DNA of 30,922 nucleotides from DASUMP01 sp036277635. GTDB lineage: Bacteria; Actinomycetota; Acidimicrobiia; IMCC26256; PALSA-610. Within the stretch, counting starts at the first letter, position 1; each line of letters begins with the position of its first letter. The notes under the pieces were generated by a model. It was not told the DNA's origin. It ran no database searches and worked only from the letters and a program-made list of their open reading frames with translations. Shown here piece after piece: positions 21,172-29,726 of the stretch. The DNA lies in the NCBI GenBank assembly GCA_036277635.1, contig DASUMP010000068.1, positions 1-30,922 on the forward strand, in the 5' to 3' direction. Both the position numbers and the translations under genes were made by a program.

Positions 21172-22122
21172 TCAGACCGCTTCGAGCAGCTGGCGGGCGC
21201 CGACGTCGGCCGAGGGGTGCCGCAACTTCGACATCGCTCGGGCCTCGATCTGGCGGATCCGCTCACGCGTGAGCCCGAAGTGGCCGGCGACGTCCTCGAG
21301 CGAACGCTCGCCGCCGCCGTCGAGACCGAACCGCAGCGTGACGATCGTGCGCTCGCGGTCGTCGAGCACGGCGAGCAGCTTGGCCACCTCGCTCGGCAGC
21401 AGCGACTGGGCCGCCGCGTCGAACGGAGCGATCGCGTCGCGGTCTTCGACGAAGTCGCCGAGCTCGGCGTCGCCGTCGTCGCGGATGGGCTCGTCGAGCG
21501 ACACCGTGTCGGCCGCGTAGCGCAGCACCTCGACGACACGCTCGAGCGGCATCTCGGCCTCGCTCGCGAGCTCGGCGAGCGTGGGCTGACGGCCGAGCTT
21601 GCCCTCCATCGCGCTGCGCAGCTTGAGCAGCGCGGCCAGCATGTCGCCGGCGTGGACGGGGAGGCGGATCACGCGCGCCGAGTTCGCGATGCCGCGCTGG
21701 ATCGCCTGGCGGATCCACCACGTGGCGTACGTCGAGAACTTGAAGCCCTTGCGCCACTCGAACTTGTCGACCGCGTGGATGAGTCCGAGGTTGCCTTCCT
21801 GCACGATGTCGAGCAGGGGCAGCCCCGACGCCTGGTACTTCTTCGCGATCGACACGACGAGGCGGAGGTTGGCGTTCACGAAGTCGGCGTGGGCCTGGTT
21901 GCCGGCCCGGATCGCGCGCCGCAGCTCGCGCTTCTTGGCGGGCGTGATCTTCTTCGCGTTGGCGAGCTCTTCGGTCGCGACGCGACCGGCTTCGATCGCC
22001 TGCGCGAGGCGGATCTCGTCGTCCTTGGTCAGCAGGTCGTGGCGGCCGACGTCTTCGAGGTAGAGACGGACGAGGTCTTCGTAGTCGCGTTCTTCACGGC
22101 GGGGCTTGGTCTTCGGGGGCAT
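21172..22122 (-). CDS. RpoD-family RNA polymerase sigma factor
   Basis: A 316-residue sigma70 protein lacking region 1.1. Region 1.2 is DLVRLYLEDVGRHDLLT (16-32), and region 2 runs NANLRLVVSIAKKY, DIVQEGNLGLIHAVDKF and FKFSTYATWWIRQAI (128-141). Region 3 is in 160-210 and region 4.2 has LTRERIRQIEARAMSKLRHP (284-303). The aromatic/WWIRQAI melting and -10 reading segment is intact, so it should recognise ordinary -10 promoters. Size and spacing resemble SigA/SigB-type group 1 or 2 factors; whether it is the principal sigma cannot be told here. ATG 22122 with GAGG shortly before is preferred to GTG 22161. It follows the cobalamin operon on the same strand after 222 nt. Confidence 0.93.
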   Translation of the reverse strand: MPPKTKPRREERDYEDLVRLYLEDVGRHDLLTKDDEIRLAQAIEAGRVATEELANAKKITPAKKRELRRAIRAGNQAHADFVNANLRLVVSIAKKYQASGLPLLDIVQEGNLGLIHAVDKFEWRKGFKFSTYATWWIRQAIQRGIANSARVIRLPVHAGDMLAALLKLRSAMEGKLGRQPTLAELASEAEMPLERVVEVLRYAADTVSLDEPIRDDGDAELGDFVEDRDAIAPFDAAAQSLLPSEVAKLLAVLDDRERTIVTLRFGLDGGGERSLEDVAGHFGLTRERIRQIEARAMSKLRHPSADVGARQLLEAV

Positions 22123-22262
22123 TCGTCCTCGGGAGTGCTCGGGGGCGGACTTCGGCGGCACCGGGCGCGTGCGGAGCCGGTGGCCAACAAGGTGTGAACG
22201 TCGAACGGCGACGGGATGTTCCCCGACGGTCGAGCCGTTCGGCGGGCGGGGGATGACCCTCC

Positions 22263-22268
22263 ATTCTG
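22263..22268 (-). promoter_or_regulatory. Candidate -10 (CAGAAT) upstream of the sigma factor gene
   Basis: In the 222-nt gap between cobT and the sigma gene the minus strand reads CAGAAT, the same hexamer seen before the antitoxin gene. No strong -35 accompanies it. I see no other gene or clear structure in 22123-22344. Confidence 0.3.
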
Positions 22269-22344
22269 CACGATCAGCACGACCATCTCACACTCGGGGC
22301 GGTCCGTGTCGTACGAAATCTCAATTCCCCGCCGCCGGCAGCCG

Positions 22345-23463
22345 TCAGACAGCAGAACCGGGCCCGGCGGGCGGATCTTCCCGGGGCCCGGCACCCTCGC
22401 TGACCTGGGCCTCTGCGAAGGTCGCCATCTCGGTGAGGACGCCGGCGGCGGCCTCGACCACCGGGACCGCCAGGCACGCCCCGGTGCCCTCGCCGAGGCG
22501 CATCGACAGGTCGAGCAGGGGGCGGAGGCCGAGGTGGTCGAGCGCCGCCGTCGCTCCCGGCTCGGTCGAGCGGTGACCGGCGATGCAACGGGGCACGACC
22601 GCGGGGGCGAGTCGGGCGGCGACGAGGGTGCCGGCGAGCGCGATCACCCCGTCGACGAGCACGGGCACGCCGGCGGCGGCGCCGCCCACGACGAATCCGG
22701 CGATCGCCGCGATCTCGAGGCCCCCGATGTCGGCGACGACGGCCACCGCGTCGTCGGTGCGCGCGACGCGCGCGGCGGCGCTCGCCACGATCTCGGTCTT
22801 GCGCCGGAGTGTCGCGTCGTCGATGCCGGTGCCGCGGCCGGTCACGTCGTCGGGAGCGCGTCCGGTGCACGCGGCGACGAGCGCGGCGGCCGCGGTCGTG
22901 TTGCCGATGCCCATGTCGCCCGTGACCAGCAGTCGTGCTCCCGCGTCGACGAGCTCAGCGGCGAGGCGTGCGCCGATGTCGAGCGCGCGCTGCGCGTCGT
23001 GACGGGTCATCGCGGGACCGACGGCGAGGTCGGCGGTCCCCGCGCGCACCTTCTCGTGGCGCACGCCGCGCACCGAAGCGAGATCGCTCGCGACGCCGAC
23101 GTCGACCACGTACACCTGCGCGCCGACGTGGCGAGCGATCGCGTTGATGGCCGCGCCCCCCGCGGCGAAGTTCGCCACCATCTGGGCCGTCACCGACTGG
23201 GGCCACGGCGTGACACCTTGTGCGACCACGCCGTGGTCGGCCGCGAAGACGGCGACCGCCGCCGGAGCCGGCGCGGGCGGTGGGCACACACCCGCGATGC
23301 CCGCGAGCTGGATCCCGAGCGCTTCGAGCACGCCGAGCGAACCCGCCGGCTTCGTCAGCTGGTCGTGACGGTCGCGCGCGGCGCGCATCGCGGCGGTGTC
23401 GAGCGGCGCGACTGCCGCGGCGGCGCGGGCGAACGCGGTGCCGGGAGCGTCGGCCGGGGTCAC
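22345..23463 (-). CDS. cobT: Nicotinate-nucleotide-dimethylbenzimidazole phosphoribosyltransferase
   Basis: CobT makes alpha-ribazole phosphate from a lower-ligand base and nicotinate mononucleotide. The 372-residue protein shows DQLTKPAGSLGVLEALG near the N terminus, VFAADHGVVAQGVTPWPQSVTAQM (ADHGVV is the key motif), TGDMGIGNTTAAAAL in the middle, and RLGEGTGAC near the C terminus with the catalytic Glu at about residue 325. GTG 23463 is chosen because it forms a GTGA overlap with the previous gene, like most junctions in this operon; ATG 23472 is possible. It is the last gene of the cobalamin operon. Confidence 0.95.
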   Translation of the reverse strand: MTPADAPGTAFARAAAAVAPLDTAAMRAARDRHDQLTKPAGSLGVLEALGIQLAGIAGVCPPPAPAPAAVAVFAADHGVVAQGVTPWPQSVTAQMVANFAAGGAAINAIARHVGAQVYVVDVGVASDLASVRGVRHEKVRAGTADLAVGPAMTRHDAQRALDIGARLAAELVDAGARLLVTGDMGIGNTTAAAALVAACTGRAPDDVTGRGTGIDDATLRRKTEIVASAAARVARTDDAVAVVADIGGLEIAAIAGFVVGGAAAGVPVLVDGVIALAGTLVAARLAPAVVPRCIAGHRSTEPGATAALDHLGLRPLLDLSMRLGEGTGACLAVPVVEAAAGVLTEMATFAEAQVSEGAGPREDPPAGPGSAV

Positions 23464-24410
23464 GGCCCCCATCCTTCGATCGCGGTGCGGACGGTCTCCA
23501 GCCCTCGCTCGGACGGGACGCCGAGGCGGACGCCGTCGGGGATCCCGAACGACGACGTGTCGCGCACGAGCACGCCCCGCCGACCGAGGTGCTCGCGGAG
23601 CCCGGGTGCGTGACGGATGAGCACGAAGCACGCGTCGGACGGGTCGGCGGACGCGCCGTGCGCGTGGAGCAGCGCGACGAGCGCGGCCCGGAGCTGGGCG
23701 ATCTCGGCGGACCACGTGTCGAGCGCGGCGAGGGAGAGCAGCTCGGGCACGAGCGCGGTCGCGAGCGCGCTGACCGACCACTCGGGCTGACGCGCCGCGA
23801 CGCGCGCGGCGAGCGCCGGATCGGGTGCGACGATGTAGCCGATCCGCAGCCCGGGGCACGCGAAGAGCTTCGTGAGCGAGCCGACGACCACCGCGCCACG
23901 GTCGGCGTCGCCGCGCGTCCACCGGCCGGTCGCGAGCGCGAAGAACGCTTCGTCCCACACGCCGGCTCGGTCACCGTCGTCTGCCAGCCGCCCGGTCGGG
24001 TTGTTCGGGTTCGAGCGCCATCGTGGGGCTCGGTCGTCGAGCGCCGCGAGGTGGCGGGCATAGAGCGAGAACTCCTCCTCGGCGACCGCCCCGACGGGTA
24101 GCTCTGCGGCGACGAGCGCGATCGCTTCGGCGCCGCCGTTGGTGAGCACGACCCGCTCGGGTGCGACGCCCAGCACCGACGCGAGCTCGGCCGTCGCGGC
24201 CGAGGCGTCGGGGTAGCGGTGCACCGATGCGGCGTGCCGGGAGACGAACGATGCGACGTCGGGCGCGCACGGGTTGGTGCTCACCGACAGGTCGAGGATC
24301 GACTCGATCCCGACACCGAGGGCACGCGCGAGTCGGTCGGCGTCGCCGCCGTGCGGTCCCGGCGCGGGCACGACGGGGCCGGCCGCGACCGGCACCCCGC
24401 GCTCGGTCAC
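23460..24410 (-). CDS. cobD: Threonine-phosphate decarboxylase-like aminotransferase
   Basis: A 316-residue PLP enzyme of the HisC-like class. CobD (CobC in the Pseudomonas naming) decarboxylates L-threonine phosphate to (R)-1-amino-2-propanol phosphate, the linker between corrin ring and nucleotide loop. Seen here are LSVSTNPCAP, NPNNPTG (134-140), D153-E154, the Schiff-base lysine K181 in GSLTKLFACPGLRIGY and R189. It is shorter than the typical 350-360 residues, mainly in the central region after NPNNPTG. Histidinol-phosphate aminotransferase is the alternative, but position between cbiB and cobT decides for the cobalamin role. Start is GTG 24410, overlapping cbiB by GTGA. Confidence 0.87.
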   Translation of the reverse strand: MTERGVPVAAGPVVPAPGPHGGDADRLARALGVGIESILDLSVSTNPCAPDVASFVSRHAASVHRYPDASAATAELASVLGVAPERVVLTNGGAEAIALVAAELPVGAVAEEEFSLYARHLAALDDRAPRWRSNPNNPTGRLADDGDRAGVWDEAFFALATGRWTRGDADRGAVVVGSLTKLFACPGLRIGYIVAPDPALAARVAARQPEWSVSALATALVPELLSLAALDTWSAEIAQLRAALVALLHAHGASADPSDACFVLIRHAPGLREHLGRRGVLVRDTSSFGIPDGVRLGVPSERGLETVRTAIEGWGP

Positions 24411-25315
24411 CGTGAGCGCCCCGCGACGGCGCCGGCCGCGGCGACCGCCGCGAGCGCGAGGACGAGGACGCGCTCGACGTCGTCGCCGAGGCGCACCGCG
24501 GCCGCGACGTGTGGCGCGTCGGGACGGGGTCCGCACCCGAGGCGGGGACGGTCCTCGGCGCGCTCGCCGTAGTGGAGCGGGCCACCGAGCTCGACGCCCA
24601 GTGCACCGGCGAACGCGGCCTCGGCGGCGCCGGCGTTGGGCGACGGGTGGGCGGGTGCGTCGTCGCGCACGGCGCGGAGGATGGCGTCGCGCGCCCGCGG
24701 CCGCGCGACGAGGACGAGCCCGACTGTGATGCGGGCGGGGAGCCACGCCGCGAAGTCGTCGAGGCGCGCGGCGGCGGACCCGAAGCGCTCGTAGCGCGTC
24801 GACCGGTGGCCGACCATCGCGTCCATCGTGTTGATCGCTCGGTGCACGAGCGCCCCCCGCGCGCCCGCCACCGCCGCCCACCACGCCGGCGCCACGACAG
24901 CGTCGACGGTGTTCTCGGCGACCGATTCGATGACCGCGGCGGCGATCCCCGAGCGGTCGAGCGCGCTCGGATCGCGACCGACGAGCGCGGGGAGGAGCGT
25001 GCGCGCCCGTTCGACGTCGTCGTCGAGCGCGACACCGACGCGTGACGCGACGGCGCGCAGCTCGCGACCCGCCGCTGCGCACGCGACCGCCGGAGCGGTG
25101 GGCACGATCGATCCGGCGAGCGCGGCCACGCCGACGCCAGCCATCGCGTACACGACTCCCCGCGTGCGCGACGGCGCGTACATCTCTTCCTCGACGCGGC
25201 TCATCAGCGCGCCGAACCCCGCGACCGGGTGGACGCGCGCGGGTGGCTCGCCCACCGCGCGGTCGATGAGCAGCCCGAGCGCCGTCGCGCGACAGCGATC
25301 GGCGACACCGCTCAC
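24407..25315 (-). CDS. cbiB: Adenosylcobinamide-phosphate synthase
   Basis: CbiB attaches aminopropanol (phosphate) to adenosylcobyric acid in the membrane. The 302-residue protein has the N-terminal GEPPARVHPVAGFGALMSRVE, then ESVAENTVDAVVAPAWWA and NTMDAMVGHRSTRYERFGSAAARLDD, all hallmark CbiB segments (ENTVDAVVAP and NTMDAMVGHR are the most diagnostic). Several hydrophobic helices are visible. It runs directly into cobD, and the start GTG 25315 overlaps cobS by GTGA. Its presence with CbiZ allows cobinamide-type intermediates that were trimmed to cobyric acid to be rebuilt. Confidence 0.95.
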   Translation of the reverse strand: MSGVADRCRATALGLLIDRAVGEPPARVHPVAGFGALMSRVEEEMYAPSRTRGVVYAMAGVGVAALAGSIVPTAPAVACAAAGRELRAVASRVGVALDDDVERARTLLPALVGRDPSALDRSGIAAAVIESVAENTVDAVVAPAWWAAVAGARGALVHRAINTMDAMVGHRSTRYERFGSAAARLDDFAAWLPARITVGLVLVARPRARDAILRAVRDDAPAHPSPNAGAAEAAFAGALGVELGGPLHYGERAEDRPRLGCGPRPDAPHVAAAVRLGDDVERVLVLALAAVAAAGAVAGRSR

Positions 25316-26028
25316 CACCGCGCGCTCCACGCCAACAAGCCGGCGGTCTCCCCGAGGAGGATCGCGGCGCCGAGGACGTCGCCGGTGAAGCCGCCGAGCC
25401 GTCGACGCGCGAACGCGACGGTCGCGACGGCCGCCGCGACCGCGGTCGCGACGCCGGCGCCGCCGGCGAGCCCGTCGCCGAGCACACCGATCGCGAGCGC
25501 GCCGACCAGGGCTCCGCCTCCGATCGCGGTCACGGCGTGTCGCGAGCCCGTCGTGGCGAGCAACGCCGCCGCGAGGCCGTCGTCGCGCGCGTACGGCACC
25601 CGGGCCAGCGCGAGTGCGGCGACCGTTCGGGCCGCGATCCACACGGCGACGACGACGGCGACGTTCGCGTCGACCGACGCGAACGCGGCCACTCGCGCGA
25701 GGAGCACGGTGGTCACGGACGCGACCGCGAACGCGCCGACGCCGGGGGTCCGCATGATCTCGAGCCGACGCTCCCGCGACGCGTGGGGGAGCAGTCCGTC
25801 GGCCGCATCGGCGAGTCCGTCGACGTGCAGCATCCCGGTGAGCGCGAGGTCGACCGCGATGACGACGGCGGCGGCGACTGCGGGCGGCCACACCTCGGCC
25901 GCGCCCCACCACGCGACACCCACCACGGCGCCGAGCACCGCCCCGACGACCGGGAACCACGGGACCGCGCGTGCCGTCGGCACACGGGCACCGCCGAGCG
26001 TCGAGAGGAGGCTCAGTGCCTCACGCAC
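25312..26028 (-). CDS. cobS: Adenosylcobinamide-GDP ribazoletransferase (cobalamin synthase)
   Basis: CobS joins alpha-ribazole (phosphate) to adenosylcobinamide-GDP in the membrane, the penultimate or last step. The 238-residue polytopic protein shows the acidic motif LHVDGLADAADGL near residue 67 and GGFTGDVLGAAILLGE near the C terminus, both characteristic of CobS. The GTG start at 26028 overlaps cobU by 8 nt. No separate alpha-ribazole phosphatase (CobC in Salmonella naming) is in this operon, so the phosphatase step must be encoded elsewhere or be done by a general enzyme. Confidence 0.95.
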   Translation of the reverse strand: MREALSLLSTLGGARVPTARAVPWFPVVGAVLGAVVGVAWWGAAEVWPPAVAAAVVIAVDLALTGMLHVDGLADAADGLLPHASRERRLEIMRTPGVGAFAVASVTTVLLARVAAFASVDANVAVVVAVWIAARTVAALALARVPYARDDGLAAALLATTGSRHAVTAIGGGALVGALAIGVLGDGLAGGAGVATAVAAAVATVAFARRRLGGFTGDVLGAAILLGETAGLLAWSARW

Positions 26029-26545
26029 GCGGCACCACGGTCGTGTCGGGGTCGTCGAGCACGAGCGTACGACCGGCGACGACGAGCAGCGCGTGGTGCG
26101 CGACGCGCGCGAGTGCTCGGTTCGCGTCGCCCAGCGCGTCGGCGAACTGCACGCCGAGCGCCGTCGGTGCGTGCACGCCCAGCCCGACCTCCTCGGACAC
26201 GACGACGGTGGGCGCGGTACGGGCGCGCAGTGCGGCGCACAGCGCGTCGACGTCGGCCCGGAAGTCGCACGCCGCGACCCACGCGCCGATCGAGTCGACG
26301 AGCACGACCCCGGCGCAGCCGGCCACGACGCCGGGGAGATCGGGGCCCGACTCCACGGTCGTCCACGTGGAGGGACGCCGTGCCCGGTGCCGCGCGATTC
26401 GCTCGTGGAACGCGGCGTCGCCCGGCGTCGTGGTCGCGGTCGCCACGTAGGTCACGGTGTCCGTCTCGCCGGCCAGGTCGCGAGCGATCCGCTCGCCGAC
26501 CTCGCTCTTCCCCGAGCGTGTCCCGCCGAGCACGAGCGTGATCAC
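26021..26545 (-). CDS. cobU: Adenosylcobinamide kinase / adenosylcobinamide-phosphate guanylyltransferase
   Basis: A 174-residue bifunctional enzyme that phosphorylates adenosylcobinamide and then transfers GMP to it. The family P-loop GGTRSGKS is at residues 7-14. The segment RIARHRARRPSTWTTVE carries the histidine that accepts GMP and the RRP-x2-W signature. VVSEEVGLGVHAPTALG and the C-terminal GVQFADALGDANRALA are standard. Start is GTG 26545, which shares GTGA with the cbiZ stop; a longer frame from 26677 lies within cbiZ and is not credible. Confidence 0.96.
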   Translation of the reverse strand: MITLVLGGTRSGKSEVGERIARDLAGETDTVTYVATATTTPGDAAFHERIARHRARRPSTWTTVESGPDLPGVVAGCAGVVLVDSIGAWVAACDFRADVDALCAALRARTAPTVVVSEEVGLGVHAPTALGVQFADALGDANRALARVAHHALLVVAGRTLVLDDPDTTVVPRA

Positions 26546-27240
26546 CCTCGTCGACCGCCCGGGAGCACCAGGCCGGCGAGCACCGCGCGGTGGACCGAGC
26601 GCGCGAGACGCGCGCCCCACTCCGAACGGGGGCCCGCGAACCGCGCGGCGTCGCCCGTGGTCGGGCAGCAGACGCACACTGCGTCGCTCGCCGTGCCCGT
26701 GCCGGCGATCCTCGTCTCGAAGAGGGCTTGCGACTTGGCCTCGGTCGCCGTCGCGACTGCGTTGACGAGGGCATCGTCGGTCAGGGGCACCGGCACGAAC
26801 GCCACGAGGTTGATCGTGCCCGGCCGGCGCCCGTCGTCTGTGGCGCCGGAGGGGGCGTCGGCCGCGGCCCAGGTCGGGTCACGCACGCCAACGGTGGCGA
26901 AGCAGTGCACGCCACCATCGGTCGCGCCTCGCACCTTCTCCACCGGTGCCGCGGTCAGCATCCCGATGCCGGTCCCCGTGCAGCCGAGCGCGGCCGCGAG
27001 CTCGCCGACGTGCGCGCCGAGATCGGTGCGCGCGTAGTCCTGGGGGACCTGCGCGTTCAGCACCCAGTCGCGCGGCCCGATGCCTCCCCCGACCGACGCC
27101 GAGGAGATCACGAGACGCGGTGTCGGGAACCGCCACCGCAACGCGGCGACGATGTCGCGGCTGGAGCACAGGTCGGGAGCGTGCTCGTGCGCGCCGAGCA
27201 CGCTCCCGACGGCGACGTCGTCGTGGTCGACGCCAGCCAT
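26542..27240 (-). CDS. cbiZ: Adenosylcobinamide amidohydrolase
   Basis: CbiZ removes the aminopropanol arm and nucleotide loop of corrinoids to give adenosylcobyric acid, letting a cell discard a foreign lower ligand. The 232-residue protein shows LVISSASVGGGIGPRDWVLNAQV (core SVGGGIGPRDWVLN), GIGMLTAAPVEKV and GTINLVAFVPVPLTDDALVNAVATATEAK (core GTINLVAFV), all typical of the family. ATG 27240 lies 1 nt after the cobO stop. The enzyme is best known from archaea and a scattered set of bacteria, where it serves cobinamide and pseudocobalamin salvage. Its location beside importer and assembly genes agrees with remodelling of imported corrinoids. Confidence 0.92.
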   Translation of the reverse strand: MAGVDHDDVAVGSVLGAHEHAPDLCSSRDIVAALRWRFPTPRLVISSASVGGGIGPRDWVLNAQVPQDYARTDLGAHVGELAAALGCTGTGIGMLTAAPVEKVRGATDGGVHCFATVGVRDPTWAAADAPSGATDDGRRPGTINLVAFVPVPLTDDALVNAVATATEAKSQALFETRIAGTGTASDAVCVCCPTTGDAARFAGPRSEWGARLARSVHRAVLAGLVLPGGRRG

Positions 27241-27241
27241 C

Positions 27242-27808
27242 TCAGTAGTCGATGCCCTTCTTGGCGAGGATCCCCGCGTCGTATGCGTGCTTCACCTTGC
27301 GCATCTCCGTGACGGTGTCAGCCGCGTCGATCAGCGCGCCCGGCGCGTCGCGTCCGGTGAGCACGACGTTCACCGTGTCGGGGCGCTCGGCGAGCGTGCG
27401 CACCACGTCGTCGGTGTCGATCCACCCCCAGTTCATCGGGTACGTGATCTCGTCGAGCACGACCAGGCGGTGCTCGCCCGCGGCGATCAGCTCCTTCGCG
27501 TGGCGCCAGGCTTCTCGCGCGACGGCCTGGTCGTGGGTGAGGTCGGCCGAATCCCACGTGAAGCCCTCGCCGATCGCCCACCACTCGACGCCGAGGCGGC
27601 GGCCGACCTCTTCCTCGCCGGTCTGCCAGTCGCCCGACTTCAAGAACTGCACCACCGCGACTCGCCAGCCGCGGGCGATGCCGCGCAGCATGACGCCGAA
27701 GGCGGCGGTCGACTTCCCCTTGCCGTCACCGGTGTGGACGAGCACGAGCGAACGTGCCGTGCGCATCGCGTCGGGGTGACGGTGCTCGGTGGGCGGGGTG
27801 TCGGTCAC
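27242..27808 (-). CDS. cobO: Cob(I)yrinic acid a,c-diamide / cobalamin adenosyltransferase
   Basis: A 188-residue CobA/BtuR-type adenosyltransferase that places the adenosyl group on reduced corrinoids. HTGDGKGKSTAAFGVMLRG holds the modified P-loop that binds ATP. VVQFLKSGDW, the LDEITYPMNWGWID segment and VLTGRDAPGALIDAADTVTEM (core LTGRDAP) complete the family pattern. CbiZ and CobU act on adenosylated substrates, so its place upstream of them in the operon is logical. Start is GTG 27808 with GTGA overlap to the ABC ATPase gene. Confidence 0.96.
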   Translation of the reverse strand: MTDTPPTEHRHPDAMRTARSLVLVHTGDGKGKSTAAFGVMLRGIARGWRVAVVQFLKSGDWQTGEEEVGRRLGVEWWAIGEGFTWDSADLTHDQAVAREAWRHAKELIAAGEHRLVVLDEITYPMNWGWIDTDDVVRTLAERPDTVNVVLTGRDAPGALIDAADTVTEMRKVKHAYDAGILAKKGIDY

Positions 27809-28647
27809 GGAGCAGCCTCCGGGTCGGGCGCGCTCCCGCGCGAGTGCGCGGAGCGAGCAGGGATGACGACGAGGCCGCCGTGCTCGTCGTGGAGCACGCG
27901 CACACGCGCGCCGTAGTGACGAGCGACGTTCGCTTCGGTGAGCACGTGCGCGGCGGGTCCTTCGTCGACCAAGCGCCCGCGATCGAGCAGCACCAACCGG
28001 TCGGCGTACTGGCCGGCGAGCGTCAGGTCGTGCATGGTCGACACGACGGTGAGCGCGCGCGTGTGACGCAGGTGCTCGACGAGGTCGAGCACGTCTTGTT
28101 GGTGACCGATGTCGAGGGCGGTCGTGGGTTCGTCGAGGAGCAGCAACGGCGTGTCCTGGGCGAGCGCACGCGCGAGCAGCACCCGCTGGCGCTCACCGCC
28201 GGAGAGCGAATCGACGTCGCGCGCCGCAAAGGCGACGAGATCGAGGAGCGCGAGCGCCGCATGGACCGCGTCGAGATCGTCGTCGTCCTCGGATCCCAGG
28301 AACGGGATGTGCGGTGTGCGCCCCAGGAGCACGTACTCGACGACGGTCACGCCGGCGGGCACTACCGGGACCTGCGGGACGAGCGCGACCCGTTGCGCTC
28401 GTGCCCGAGCGCCGAGCGTCGAGAGCGGTGTGCCGTCGAGCTCGATGTCGCCCGACGCGCCGACGAGGCCCGCGCACGCGCGCAGCAGCGTGCTCTTCCC
28501 CGCACCGTTCGGACCGACGACGGAGAGCCACTCTCCGGGCGCGACGGCGAAGGTCACGTCGTGGATGACGGACGCGCCGCCGAGCACCACGTCGATCGCG
28601 GTGCAGCGCAGTGCCGCGCGCGGGGGTGCGACCGTCTCGGCGGTCAC
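27805..28647 (-). CDS. btuD: Corrinoid ABC importer ATPase (BtuD-like)
   Basis: A 280-residue cytoplasmic ATPase of the FepC/BtuD group. Walker A is GPNGAGKS, the signature is LSGGERQ, Walker B is LLLLDEPT and the switch histidine lies in STMHDLTLAGQYADR. QVPVVPAGVTVVEYVLLGRTPH contains the Q loop and coupling region typical of siderophore and B12 importers. It would power BtuC. The start GTG 28647 overlaps btuC by GTGA and the stop overlaps cobO by GTGA. The 30-residue C-terminal extension after VLHDEHGGLVVIPAR is low complexity. Corrinoid specificity comes from the riboswitch and the downstream genes. Confidence 0.93.
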   Translation of the reverse strand: MTAETVAPPRAALRCTAIDVVLGGASVIHDVTFAVAPGEWLSVVGPNGAGKSTLLRACAGLVGASGDIELDGTPLSTLGARARAQRVALVPQVPVVPAGVTVVEYVLLGRTPHIPFLGSEDDDDLDAVHAALALLDLVAFAARDVDSLSGGERQRVLLARALAQDTPLLLLDEPTTALDIGHQQDVLDLVEHLRHTRALTVVSTMHDLTLAGQYADRLVLLDRGRLVDEGPAAHVLTEANVARHYGARVRVLHDEHGGLVVIPARSAHSRGSAPDPEAAP

Positions 28648-29726
28648 GCGCGCGCTCCCCGCGCCGAGCGCAGCACGAGCACGAAGAACGGCGCGCCGAA
28701 GAACGCGGTGACGACGCCGACCGGGAGCTCGGCGGGCGCGATGACCGTGCGGGCGAACACGTCGGCTCCGGCGAGGAACGCGGCACCGAACAGCAGCGAC
28801 AACGGCAGGATGACGCGGAAGCTCGTGCCCGCCAGGAGCCGGACGGTGTGGGGCACGATGATCCCGACGAACCCGATCAACCCGCTCATCGAGACCGCGG
28901 CGGCGGTCGCCAACGTCGCGGCGACGACGACGGTGAGCCGCACCCGCGACGCGTGGAGTCCGAGGCTGGTGGCCTCGGCGTCGCCGACCGCCAGCACGTC
29001 GAGCGCGCGTCGGTGCACCAGCAGCACGCCCGTGCTCAGCGCGAAGTACGGCAGCACCAGGACGACATCACGCCACCCGGCCGTGGTGAGTCGGCCGAGG
29101 ATCCACGAGTACACCTCGCGGATCGTCTCCGACTCGCGCTGTTGCACGTAGGTCTGGGCCGCGGTCAGGAAGCTGGTGACCGCGACGCCCGCCAGGACGA
29201 GCGCGGCGACGGATCGTCCGCCCGCGCCGCCGACGGCGTACGCGATCGCGACCGCGCCCGACGCGCCCGCGAACGCGGCGATCGGCACGGGGTCGAGGAA
29301 CGACGAGCTGCGGCTGAAGCCCGACACGATCACGAGCGTCACGCCGAGCCCCGCGCCGGCGGCGGCGCCGAGCAGGTACGGGTCGACGAGCGGGTTGCGG
29401 AACACGCCCTGGTACGACGCGCCCGCGATCGAGAGCATGGCGCCGACGAGCAGACCGAGCGCGACGCGCGGCAGCCGCAGCTCCCACACGATCGCCGCTT
29501 CGCGCGCGTCGAGTCCCGAGTCGATGTCGATCAGCGGCATGCGATCGAGCACCTCGAGGAACGTGCGCCACGGACTGATGCCCACCGGACCGACGGACGC
29601 GCCCACGATCGCGGCGCCGACGACCGCGACGACACCGGCGCCGATCCAGCCGACGCCGAGCGTGCGGGGCCGCGCGACGACCCGGGCGGAGCCGATCGCG
29701 CGCGCGGGTGCGGCGGCGGCGGTCAT
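28644..29726 (-). CDS. btuC: Corrinoid ABC importer permease (BtuC/FecCD family)
   Basis: A 360-residue integral membrane permease with about ten hydrophobic segments. WELRLPRVALGLLVGAMLSIAG (core RLPRVALGLLVGA), YQGVFRNPLVDPYLLGAAAGA (core NPLVDPYLLG) and GFVGIIVPHTVRLLAG (core GLIGFVGIIVPH) are the diagnostic FecCD segments. It forms a homodimer in known importers and receives ligand from BtuF. The start ATG 29726 shares one base with the btuF stop. Without the genetic context it could equally be a siderophore permease. Confidence 0.93.
   Translation of the reverse strand: MTAAAAPARAIGSARVVARPRTLGVGWIGAGVVAVVGAAIVGASVGPVGISPWRTFLEVLDRMPLIDIDSGLDAREAAIVWELRLPRVALGLLVGAMLSIAGASYQGVFRNPLVDPYLLGAAAGAGLGVTLVIVSGFSRSSSFLDPVPIAAFAGASGAVAIAYAVGGAGGRSVAALVLAGVAVTSFLTAAQTYVQQRESETIREVYSWILGRLTTAGWRDVVLVLPYFALSTGVLLVHRRALDVLAVGDAEATSLGLHASRVRLTVVVAATLATAAAVSMSGLIGFVGIIVPHTVRLLAGTSFRVILPLSLLFGAAFLAGADVFARTVIAPAELPVGVVTAFFGAPFFVLVLRSARGARA

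Noticed and set aside
23460..24410. Histidinol-phosphate aminotransferase of histidine synthesis
   Set aside because: The fold is shared, but the gene is embedded between cbiB and cobT with stop-start overlaps on both sides.
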